Positions 8,833 through 16,001 of a stretch of 44,138 nucleotides of DNA are shown here, piece by piece. Each line of letters begins with the position of its first letter. Within the stretch, counting starts at the first letter, position 1. This DNA comes from Luteitalea sp. (GTDB taxonomy: Bacteria > Acidobacteriota > Vicinamibacteria > Vicinamibacterales > Vicinamibacteraceae), in assembly GCA_009377495.1 (NCBI GenBank), contig WHTZ01000053.1, positions 1 to 44,138 of the forward strand, read 5' to 3'. Below the pieces are notes generated by a model. That model saw only the letters and a list, made by a program, of their open reading frames with translations, ran no database searches and had not been told where the DNA came from. Both the position numbers and the translations under genes were made by a program.

Positions 8833-9426
8833 GTGCCCGATCGGAAGCAAATTACGTGGACCCACGATCTAGAGGCGGCCCTGGAGCAGGCGCGCACGAC
8901 GAAGCGGCACGTGCTCGTCGATTTCAGCGCGGCCCCGATGTGAGCCGGTTGCGCTCGGCTGGATGCCGAGGTGTACCCGGATGCCCGCGTGGTCCGGCTG
9001 ATCGATGAGCGGTTCGTGCCCGTGCGCGCGCATGTCCGCGAGCAGGCCGATCTTTTCAAGAAGCTCGGCGCGCGTTACAGCGCCAACTGGACCCCAACCA
9101 CGCTCGTCGTCGATCCCCAAGGTGAAGAACGGCACCGCATTGAAGGCTTCCTGCCGACCGACGACTTCGTGGCACAGCTCGACCTCGGGTTGGCGCATTC
9201 GTCGTTTGGCCGCGGCGAGTTCGCGGAGGCGACGCGCGAGTTCGGCGCGGTCGTTGATGCGCATCCCGGCACGGATGCGGCGCCCGAGGCGCTCTACTGG
9301 ATGGGGGTCTCACGCTACAAGGCGACCAACGACGCCACGGCGCTCGCCGACACGGCCGGGGCGTTTCGCGATCGCTACCAGGAGAGCACCTGGGCGAAGA
9401 AGGCGTCAGTCTGGGGGAAGAGCTGA
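8833..9426 (+). CDS. Candidate selenoprotein: thioredoxin-fold protein with U-x-x-C site read through an in-frame TGA
   Basis: Reading from the GTG at 8833 (AGGAGG 8 bases upstream) gives 36 residues ending VLVDFSAAPM, then TGA at 8941-8943, then AGCARLDAEVYPDARVVRLI and an uninterrupted frame to 9426, 197 residues in all. The TGA falls at residue 37, four residues before Cys40, where thioredoxin-like relatives carry CxxC, so the site would be U-A-G-C. The cis-proline loop WTPT (86-89) and LVVDPQGEE strand confirm the thioredoxin fold. Residues about 116-195 are TPR-like (FGRGEFAEATREF, APEALYWMGVSRY). There is no signal peptide, so it should be a cytoplasmic thiol/selenol oxidoreductase. A SECIS-like hairpin starts 10 bases after the TGA. 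The alternative is a TGC-to-TGA nonsense mutation or sequencing error. No selA/selB/selC lies in the window to decide. A plain gene caller would report only 8971-9426. Confidence 0.72.
8941..8980 (+). promoter_or_regulatory. Candidate bacterial SECIS element downstream of UGA
   Basis: Directly after the TGA (8941-8943) the RNA can form CUCGGC (8954-8959) paired with GCCGAG (8965-8970), a perfect 6-bp upper stem. The 5-base loop UGGAU has G at its second position. Sixteen bases separate the UGA from the apical loop. A CCGG (8945-8948)/CCGG (8977-8980) lower helix is possible. These values fall inside the known limits for bacterial SECIS: loop 16-37 bases after UGA, small loop, G in the first two loop positions. 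Confidence 0.65.
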
Positions 9427-9651
9427 TATCCCGCTTCTCGGCTGACAAGAGTTACTCTGCAGGGAGACATTTGGCATGCCCATCCGTTACGTCCGGTGAC
9501 GCTGTTCGCATGGGCTGGCGCCCACCGGTCCAGTACTGCCGTTTGGCACCTTGTTTGCGTAACCGAAGGGCATGAGGCGTCAAGGGTCAAGGTGCCCCCC
9601 CTCCCTTGATCCCTCGATCCCCTTGCTCCGTTTTCGTCGAAGGAACGTTGT

Positions 9652-10740
9652 ATGAAGCCGCTCGTAAGCGTTGTGACGCCCGTTTATAACGGCGAGCAGC
9701 ACCTTGCCGAGGCCATTCGAAGTGTTCTCAATCAGACGTACACCAACTTCGATTACACCATCGGCAACAACTGCAGTACCGATCGAACCTTGGAGATTGC
9801 GCAGGAGTTCGCGGCTCGGGATAACCGGATCCGAATCCACAACAACACGGAGTTCCTCGATGTCGTCGGCAGCATGAACAAGGCGTTCACGCTCATCTCG
9901 CCAGAGAGCAAGTACTGCAAGCTCGTCTCCGCTGACGACTGGCTGTTTCCCAACTGTATTGCCGAGATGGTGGAGATAGCCGAGCGTTATCCGTCAGTGG
10001 GTATGGTCACTTCCTATGTGCTGTCAGATTCGAGAGTTGGTTGGGACGGACTGCCCTATCCATCTCCCGTGACGAACGGCAGGGAGATCTGCCGGAAGCG
10101 TTTCCTCGAGAGTCTCAAGGTTTTTGGAGGTCCGAGCGCCTCCCTTATCCGCTCCGACATCCTGAGAGCGCAAAGGCCTTTTTACAATCCTCGCAACTTC
10201 CATGGGGATAACGAGGCCTATCTTAGTCTGCTCAAGAGCCACGACTTCGGCTTTGTGCATCAAGTACTGTCCTTTTGTCGCCTCGGCGAATCGTCGCCAA
10301 CGACGTGGAATCTGCGCCGCGTCGGCTCATATCTGATCGGCGACATCGAAGAGCTGCTGCATTTCGGTGCGGAATACCTGACGACGGAGGAGCTGGATCG
10401 TGTGCTCAGGAAGAAGACCAGGGCTTACTACAAGTTCTTGACGCAGAACGTCCTCGAGCTCAAGGGCAAGGAGTTCTGGGACTACCACCGCAAGAAGACG
10501 CGAGAGCTCGGGATACCGATCAGCTACTCGAGGCTCGCGGGGCATGTGTCTTTGAGGCTCCTCGATCTTCTCCTCAATCCGAAACGGACATTGGAGAGCG
10601 CGTACGAGAGAGTGGTACGCAAGGGGGGGATTCGTGCTGCCAATACCCTCCGTGAGCGTGGTCTGAGCATGGACGGCGGAGACGAGCAGCAGGAGCAGTC
10701 CATCGTGACATCGGCTTCTACTCGTCAATGGATGCCTTGA
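9652..10740 (+). CDS. Family 2 glycosyltransferase
   Basis: 362-residue GT-A fold transferase that moves a sugar from a nucleotide donor onto a growing glycan at the cytoplasmic face of the membrane. The N-terminus has the family signature VSVVTPVYNGEQHLAEAIRS, the NNCSTDRT loop and the metal-binding SADDW motif near residue 95. The acceptor side includes RNFHGDNEAYLSLLKSHDFG with the expected ED/D-type acid. The ATG has AAGGA upstream. It is the first gene of a same-strand set, and its stop overlaps the start of the next gene by 13 bases. The C-terminal 100 residues are helical and basic, without TM segments. Donor and acceptor cannot be read from the sequence. Confidence 0.9.
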   Translation: MKPLVSVVTPVYNGEQHLAEAIRSVLNQTYTNFDYTIGNNCSTDRTLEIAQEFAARDNRIRIHNNTEFLDVVGSMNKAFTLISPESKYCKLVSADDWLFPNCIAEMVEIAERYPSVGMVTSYVLSDSRVGWDGLPYPSPVTNGREICRKRFLESLKVFGGPSASLIRSDILRAQRPFYNPRNFHGDNEAYLSLLKSHDFGFVHQVLSFCRLGESSPTTWNLRRVGSYLIGDIEELLHFGAEYLTTEELDRVLRKKTRAYYKFLTQNVLELKGKEFWDYHRKKTRELGIPISYSRLAGHVSLRLLDLLLNPKRTLESAYERVVRKGGIRAANTLRERGLSMDGGDEQQEQSIVTSASTRQWMP

Positions 10741-12146
10741 AGAACAGGAGCGCTGGCGATCGCATGGGAGGCGTAGTGCAACGGCATGCGGCTGCGATGG
10801 CGGAACGGTCGGAGATGACCGGCCGCGCAGACGAGGCTCCGGAGCCTTGCGCGGGCTCGCTGTCGGACGACCAGATATCTGACATCGGCCGCCAGGCCCA
10901 CGCGCTGATCGAGCAGCTCTACCCGTTCTGCCGCAGCCTCACCGGAGAGGGCGTCCGGCAGTCGTTGCGCGTGCTGCAGCAGATTATTCCGCTCACAATC
11001 CACGAGGTGCCCTCTGGCACACCGGCCTACGACTGGGTTGTTCCGGATGAGTGGACTATCGAGGATGCCTATGTGCTCGACGGCCGCGGCCGCAGAGTCA
11101 TCGATTTTCGCGCAAGCAATCTGCACGTGCTCGGGAACAGCTCGCCGATCGATGCGCGAGTGTCGCGCGAGGAGCTTCTCGAGCATCTGTTTAGTGATCC
11201 GGCGCATCCTGACTGGATTCCGTACCGCCACACCTACTATCAGGAAGCATGGGGATTCTGCGTACCGCACCGCCTGCTCGACCAGTTGAACGAGCCGAGC
11301 TACCGTGTCCGAATCGACTCGCGACTCGAGCCGGGAAGCCTCACATACGGCGAGCTGGCAATCCCCGGATGCGAGCCGGGCGAAATTCTGATTTCGACGC
11401 ACACGTGCCATCCGTCGCTGTGCAATGACAATCTCTCCGGAATCGCAGTGGCGGCGCTGTTGGCGCGCGAGCTCGAGCACACGGTGCGGCGGTTCGGGGT
11501 CCGCTTTCTGTTCTTGCCGGCGACGCTGGGTCCACTGGTCTGGCTGTCGCGTAACGAGCGTAAGGTTCCCGCCATTCGTAGCGGCCTCGTATTGGCTGGC
11601 ATCGGCGACCGCGGCTCGCCCACGTACATGCGATCGCGGCGCGGGAACGCACCGATCGATCGCGCCGTTCGGCATGCGTTCGAGCATCTCAGTCGAAGTG
11701 GCACGATTCGCGACTTCGCACCCGCCGGCTATGACCAGCGGCAGTACTGCTCCCCTGGGTTCGATCTCCCAATGGGCGTCTTGATGCGGACGCCGAGCGC
11801 CGAGTATCCCGAATACCACACCTCTGCGGACAATCTCGAGCTCGTGACGGCGGAAGCGTTGGGTGACTCCTGGCGGCTCATTCGTGTGGCGATCGATATC
11901 CTGGAGCAGGACCGCTGCTTCGTGAATCAGTTTCCCAAGGGCGAGCCGCGACTCGGACCACGCGGCTTGTTTGCCGATGCGGCGCGACTCGGGTTGCTGT
12001 GGTTGCTGAATTTTTCGGACGGCCGCCACAGCCTGCTCGATATTGCTGAGCGTGCGGCGATGCCGCTCTGGGTGCTTCAGGAAGGAGCGCGCCGCCTGAA
12101 AGCGTGCGGGCTCCTGAAGGAGGCGAACGAACGTGCCACAGGATGA
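10728..12146 (+). CDS. DUF4910/DUF2172 M28-like zinc aminopeptidase with C-terminal winged helix
   Basis: 472 residues. After about 45 loosely conserved residues comes the DUF2172/DUF4910 aminopeptidase-like region: LYPFCRSLTGEGVRQSL, TYGELAIPG, then metal-binding STHTCHPSLCNDNLSG (His and Asp ligands, about 222-237) and a later EYHTSADN with another His/Asp pair. The last 80 residues (LLWLLNFSDGRHSLLDIAER) match the small winged-helix domain (HTH_47-like) usual in this family. Relatives are found in capsule and O-antigen clusters, where the substrate is not well established; modification of an amino-acylated or acylated sugar is a guess. Overlaps the glycosyltransferase stop and the SDR start, consistent with translational coupling. 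The true start may be the ATG at 10761 or 10797. Confidence 0.82.
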   Translation: MDALKNRSAGDRMGGVVQRHAAAMAERSEMTGRADEAPEPCAGSLSDDQISDIGRQAHALIEQLYPFCRSLTGEGVRQSLRVLQQIIPLTIHEVPSGTPAYDWVVPDEWTIEDAYVLDGRGRRVIDFRASNLHVLGNSSPIDARVSREELLEHLFSDPAHPDWIPYRHTYYQEAWGFCVPHRLLDQLNEPSYRVRIDSRLEPGSLTYGELAIPGCEPGEILISTHTCHPSLCNDNLSGIAVAALLARELEHTVRRFGVRFLFLPATLGPLVWLSRNERKVPAIRSGLVLAGIGDRGSPTYMRSRRGNAPIDRAVRHAFEHLSRSGTIRDFAPAGYDQRQYCSPGFDLPMGVLMRTPSAEYPEYHTSADNLELVTAEALGDSWRLIRVAIDILEQDRCFVNQFPKGEPRLGPRGLFADAARLGLLWLLNFSDGRHSLLDIAERAAMPLWVLQEGARRLKACGLLKEANERATG

Positions 12147-13104
12147 GGAGCGGCCGCGCATGGCCGCTGCCGAGACCGAGCACGAGTGTCTCCACGGAGC
12201 CACGGCTCTCGTCACAGGTGGGCCCGGCTTCATCGGCAGCGCGTTGTGCGCCGAGCTTGCTCACGTGGGCGCTGTGGTTCACTCGGTAAGCCGGCGGGCG
12301 CAGGGGCCGTCCGCGGCGCAGCACCACTGGCCCCTGGATCTCGCTGATGCAGCCGCTGTTGCGCAGCTCGTGCGCACTGTGCGACCGGACTATGTCTTCC
12401 ACCTGGCGAGCCACGTGATGGGCGCACCGGATCTGCAACACGTCCTGCCGGCGTTCCACGGCAATCTGCAGACGACCGTCAATCTCTTGCATGCGCTCAC
12501 TGAGATAGGTTGCCGCAGCGTCATCACGACAGGTTCGCTCGTAGAGCCGGATCCCGGCGTCGCGCAGAAGATTCCGAGTTCGCCGTACGCCGCCGCGAAG
12601 TGGGCAAGCAGCAGCTATGCCCGTATGTTCCACGCCCTGTACGGCCTGCCGGTGTCGATTGCCCGGGTGTTCATGGTCTACGGACCGGGGCAACAGGACG
12701 AGTCGAAGCTCATTCCGTACACGATCCGTTGCCTGCAACGAGGCGAAGTGCCGCACATCACCAGCGGCAGGCACCAGATCGACTGGATATTCGTGAGCGA
12801 TGTCGTCGACGGCTTGCTAAAGCTGGCCACTGCGGCCGACGTTGCCGGCGAGTCCGTGGACTTGGGTACGGGCGCGGTGATCACGACCAGGCAGCTCGTG
12901 GACACCGTGTGTGAGCTCATGCATGCGTCCGTCCGGCCCGCATACGGCGCACGTCCAGACCGTCCGCTCGAGCCTCTGCGCGTCGCTCGCCCTGAGGAGT
13001 CACTGCGCCTCATCGGCTGGAAGCCCAGGATTGGGCTTCGCGACGGGCTGCAGCGGACAATAGACTGGTATCAGGAGCGTCCCAGAGAACGAGCAAGTGC
13101 CTGA
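12133..13104 (+). CDS. NAD-dependent sugar epimerase/dehydratase (extended SDR)
   Basis: 323-residue extended short-chain dehydrogenase/reductase. The Rossmann motif is TGGPGFIGSALCAEL (about 27-41), with DLADAAAVAQL and FHLASHVMG following. The catalytic YAAAK lies in SPYAAAKWASSSYARM, with TTGSLVEPD supplying the Ser/Thr. The C-terminal substrate part has QIDWIFVSDVVDGLLKL and VDLGTG. It probably makes or epimerises an activated sugar for the neighbouring transferase. The GTG start overlaps the previous stop by 14 bases; an internal ATG (12163) is the alternative start. Confidence 0.88.
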   Translation: MPQDEERPRMAAAETEHECLHGATALVTGGPGFIGSALCAELAHVGAVVHSVSRRAQGPSAAQHHWPLDLADAAAVAQLVRTVRPDYVFHLASHVMGAPDLQHVLPAFHGNLQTTVNLLHALTEIGCRSVITTGSLVEPDPGVAQKIPSSPYAAAKWASSSYARMFHALYGLPVSIARVFMVYGPGQQDESKLIPYTIRCLQRGEVPHITSGRHQIDWIFVSDVVDGLLKLATAADVAGESVDLGTGAVITTRQLVDTVCELMHASVRPAYGARPDRPLEPLRVARPEESLRLIGWKPRIGLRDGLQRTIDWYQERPRERASA

Positions 13105-14407
13105 CAAGTCGGTCGCGGTCCTGGGTACAGGAATGGCGGGTTTCGGTGCCGGACACGTTCTGGAGGCTGAGCGGGCTCCGTTCGTCTGCTACGACCGAAA
13201 TCCGTACTACGGCGGGCACACGCGCTCGTTCCGCTACGACAGCGGCTTCGTGTTCGATGAAGGCGGCCACATCTCGTTCACGAAGGATGATCACGTCAGG
13301 GACGTCCTGGCTGAGAACGTGGACGGTCGTCACGAACAGCGCAGGCTTCCGATTGACAACCTCTGGCACGGGCGCCGCATTGCCCATCCGGTGCAATGCA
13401 ATCTGCACGGGCTGCCGAGCGAGCTGATCGTCGACGTCATCAGCGACTTCGTTGCCGCGTGCCAGAGTGAGCCCGCGCCCACCGACACCTACGCGCAGTG
13501 GCTACACGCCACGTACGGCAAGACGTTCGCGGAGACGTTTCCCATCGTATACGGGCGCAAGTACCACACCACGACGATGGATCAGCTCACCACAGACTGG
13601 ATCGGTCCGCGGATGTACCGTCCCAGTCTGCAGGACGTGCTGCGTGGTGCCCTTGGAAAAGCGGTCGATGGTGCCCACTACGTCGACACGTTCCGTTATC
13701 CGTCCGTCGGCGGATTCATGACGTATCTGGAGCCGTTTGCCCAACGCTTCGAGCTGCGTCTGAATCACGAGCTCATCGGGGTCGATACGCGCGAGAAGCT
13801 ACTGCGTTTTGCGAACGGCAACGTGGAACGCTACGGCGCCGTCATCTCTTCCATTCCGCTACCCGAGCTCATCCCGCTCATCGACGGCGTCCCCGATGAC
13901 GTGCTCGAGGCGGCGCGCAAGCTCGCCTTCACGACAGCCGTGCTGTTCAATCTCGGGATCGACCGCGTGGACCTGTCCGAGACGGCGATTACATATTTCT
14001 ACGACGAGGACGTGATCGTCTCACGCGTGAATTTGCCGCACATGTTCTCGCCGAACAACGCGCCGCCGGGCTGCGGCACCATCCAGGCGGAGGTCTACTT
14101 TTCGGACAAATACAAGCCGTTGCGCGGCAGACCCGAGGATCTGATCGAGCGGGTCGTCAGCGATCTACGGCGCTGCGGATTCATTCGCGACAGCGATTCG
14201 ATTTTACTCGAGGACACCGCGATCAGCCGCTACGCCAACGTGATATTCGATCTCGATCGAGCGGCGGCGCTGAGGACGGTACACGGTTTTTTGGACGACG
14301 TGCAGATTCACTATTGCGGGCGATACGGCAATTGGGATCACGCGTGGACCGATCAGGCCTTTGTCAGCGGCGAAGAGACCGCGCGAAACGTCCTCAATCG
14401 CATCTGA
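13097..14407 (+). CDS. FAD-dependent amine-oxidase/UDP-galactopyranose-mutase-like protein
   Basis: 436-residue flavoprotein. The N-terminus VAVLGTGMAGFGAGHVLEAE is a dinucleotide-binding GxGxxG fold, followed by CYDRNPYYGGHTRSF, the GG motif of amine-oxidase and UGM-like proteins. The C-terminal FAD-contact region is IHYCGRYGNWDHAWTDQAF. The family includes protoporphyrinogen oxidase-like and UDP-galactopyranose-mutase-like enzymes. In this sugar operon a role in nucleotide-sugar conversion is the better guess. GTG start, overlapping the SDR stop by 8 bases. The TGA stop shares its last base with a possible ATG of the next gene (TGATG). Confidence 0.82.
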   Translation: MPDKSVAVLGTGMAGFGAGHVLEAERAPFVCYDRNPYYGGHTRSFRYDSGFVFDEGGHISFTKDDHVRDVLAENVDGRHEQRRLPIDNLWHGRRIAHPVQCNLHGLPSELIVDVISDFVAACQSEPAPTDTYAQWLHATYGKTFAETFPIVYGRKYHTTTMDQLTTDWIGPRMYRPSLQDVLRGALGKAVDGAHYVDTFRYPSVGGFMTYLEPFAQRFELRLNHELIGVDTREKLLRFANGNVERYGAVISSIPLPELIPLIDGVPDDVLEAARKLAFTTAVLFNLGIDRVDLSETAITYFYDEDVIVSRVNLPHMFSPNNAPPGCGTIQAEVYFSDKYKPLRGRPEDLIERVVSDLRRCGFIRDSDSILLEDTAISRYANVIFDLDRAAALRTVHGFLDDVQIHYCGRYGNWDHAWTDQAFVSGEETARNVLNRI

Positions 14408-15786
14408 TGCGCCGCTGCGGATCAGCCACGAGATCTCAGCCGTTGCACGTAGCCGGCGGCCGTCACGTCGTCGTCGAGAAGAGCTCCTGGTCTACTGTAA
14501 TGGACTGCGCATACGGAAATTCTCCGACCGATGTGGCCTGGCGCGAGAGCCGCGCGTATCATCGGTATCGCAGCTTCCAAAAAACAACCCGAGCTGCGGC
14601 CATCGGCATGGTCGCGTCCCTGATCGCGCTTACCAGCATCGTTGTCTTGCAGCCTCGCTTTGGTGGGGCCGAGTTGTTGCTTGCGGTTGTCTTGCTGGTG
14701 GTTGCCTTAGCTGGCTGCCTGATCGTTTTCGCGGCGGGGCAATTGGTCCTGCATCGACATGAGCGCGAACGGACAGGAAAACCAGACCTCTTTTGGTCTC
14801 TGCTACGCAGGATTGAGGATCATCCACCCCGAGGCTGGATACGAAGCCTCGTCGGGCCGAAGGTACGCGCCGGAACTGTGGTTCGAGTACGCAGTGCCGG
14901 CGAGATTCTGGCGACGCTGGACGACGAGGGCGCAACGGATGGCATACCGTTTATGCCCGAGATGTGGAAGTACTGCGGCAGAACGTTTCAGGTCCATCGT
15001 GTGGTCGACAAGATTAACGACTGGAGCGGTCGGACGGGAACGGGGCTCCGCGGCCTGAAGGGTTTCGTCACGCTGGGGAACGTGCGTTGCGACGGATGCG
15101 CTCACGGAGGGTGTCAAGCGGAGTGTCAGATCCTGTGGCACGAGCGCTGGCTTGTTCAGGGCAAGCAAGCGGGTGAGAGGATCCGACCAGTGGACGAAGC
15201 GATTCATCCACGATACAAGGTTGTGACGTGTGGTACACGACGTGCCGCACGAGGGCGGCCGGCTTACAAGTGTCAGATTACAGAGCTCGTACGCGCCTCG
15301 AGGCCCTTACAGCCATGGGATATCCGACAGGACCTCAGACCGCTGATCAGCGGCAATGTCGATCTCGCCGCTTTCCTGGTGGCCGTTCTCACGGCAATGT
15401 TTAACGCGGTTCAACGTCTGCGAGGCGGTATGGGGTATCCGATGATGCCGCCGCAGCGGTCCAGCGGTCCCACACCCTCGGACGATCTCGGGCTCCAACG
15501 AGGCGAGAAGGTCGTCGTGCAGGACAAGGAGCATATTGGACGGACACTATATAGAAGCCGCAATCGAGGGCTCTGGTTTGGCGCCGAAACACTGCGCTTC
15601 TGCGGACAGGCGTTTCAGGTGCGCAATCGGGTGGAGCGCATGATCGATGAGAGCACCGGTGAGATGGTGTTCCCGAAGACGCCGTTCATCGTCTTGGAAA
15701 CGGCAACGTCAACCGGCGAGTTTCTCAGGTTTTGCCCGCAGAACGAGTATGTTTACTGGCGAGAGATCTGGCTCAAGCGCTGTTGA
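14407..15786 (+). CDS. Membrane protein with two related Cys-containing domains, glycan operon
   Basis: About 459 residues, function not recognised. Two TM helices lie near the N-terminus (about residues 63-82 and 88-112). A first domain follows (GEILATLDDEGATDGIPFMP, EMWKYCGRTFQVHRVVDKIN, RCDGCAHGGCQAECQILWHE), with six or seven cysteines. The C-terminal domain repeats the plan (LRFCGQAFQVRNRVERMIDE, CPQNEYVYWREIWLKR) but lacks most of the cysteines. The shared core is E/ETLRFCGxxFQVxxxV...WLK/R. Start at 14407 is chosen for the TGATG coupling; an ATG at 14500 is the alternative and has no better ribosome site. The first 30 codons have less typical codon use than the rest. It converges on the broken permease with a 5-base gap. 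Confidence 0.68.
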   Translation: MRRCGSATRSQPLHVAGGRHVVVEKSSWSTVMDCAYGNSPTDVAWRESRAYHRYRSFQKTTRAAAIGMVASLIALTSIVVLQPRFGGAELLLAVVLLVVALAGCLIVFAAGQLVLHRHERERTGKPDLFWSLLRRIEDHPPRGWIRSLVGPKVRAGTVVRVRSAGEILATLDDEGATDGIPFMPEMWKYCGRTFQVHRVVDKINDWSGRTGTGLRGLKGFVTLGNVRCDGCAHGGCQAECQILWHERWLVQGKQAGERIRPVDEAIHPRYKVVTCGTRRAARGRPAYKCQITELVRASRPLQPWDIRQDLRPLISGNVDLAAFLVAVLTAMFNAVQRLRGGMGYPMMPPQRSSGPTPSDDLGLQRGEKVVVQDKEHIGRTLYRSRNRGLWFGAETLRFCGQAFQVRNRVERMIDESTGEMVFPKTPFIVLETATSTGEFLRFCPQNEYVYWREIWLKRC

Positions 15787-15791
15787 TCGGG

Positions 15792-16001
15792 TCACGTATG
15801 ACGCAGCGCCCGCATTGGATCGACTCGCGCTGCCCGGTAAGCCGGTATCACGCACGCGAGTAGCGCCACAGCGCCGAAGAGCAGCGCCGCTGCTGCCAGT
15901 GCGATTGGATCGGTCGGTGTTGCCTCGAAGAGCAGCGCCGCAAGCGCCCGCCCCAGCAGCGCCGCGACGCCGGCTCCCAGCACCAAGCCGAGAAAGATCA
16001 G
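15792..16001 (-). pseudogene. Detached C-terminal end of the ADOP permease beyond the in-frame TGA
   Basis: Same reading frame as the permease at 16002-18218, continuing after its TGA: LIFLGLVLGAGVAALLG, then LFEATPTDPIALAAAALLFG and PAYRAARVDPMRALRHT, the canonical ADOP C-terminus. It holds the last two TM helices of the second FtsX unit. No ribosome site or suitable start precedes it, so it is probably not made separately. Confidence 0.8.

Noticed and set aside
10725..12233. Minus-strand frame of 502 residues
   Set aside because: Antisense to the DUF4910 peptidase and the SDR start; Arg/His/Val-rich translation without family motifs, typical of GC-rich shadow frames.
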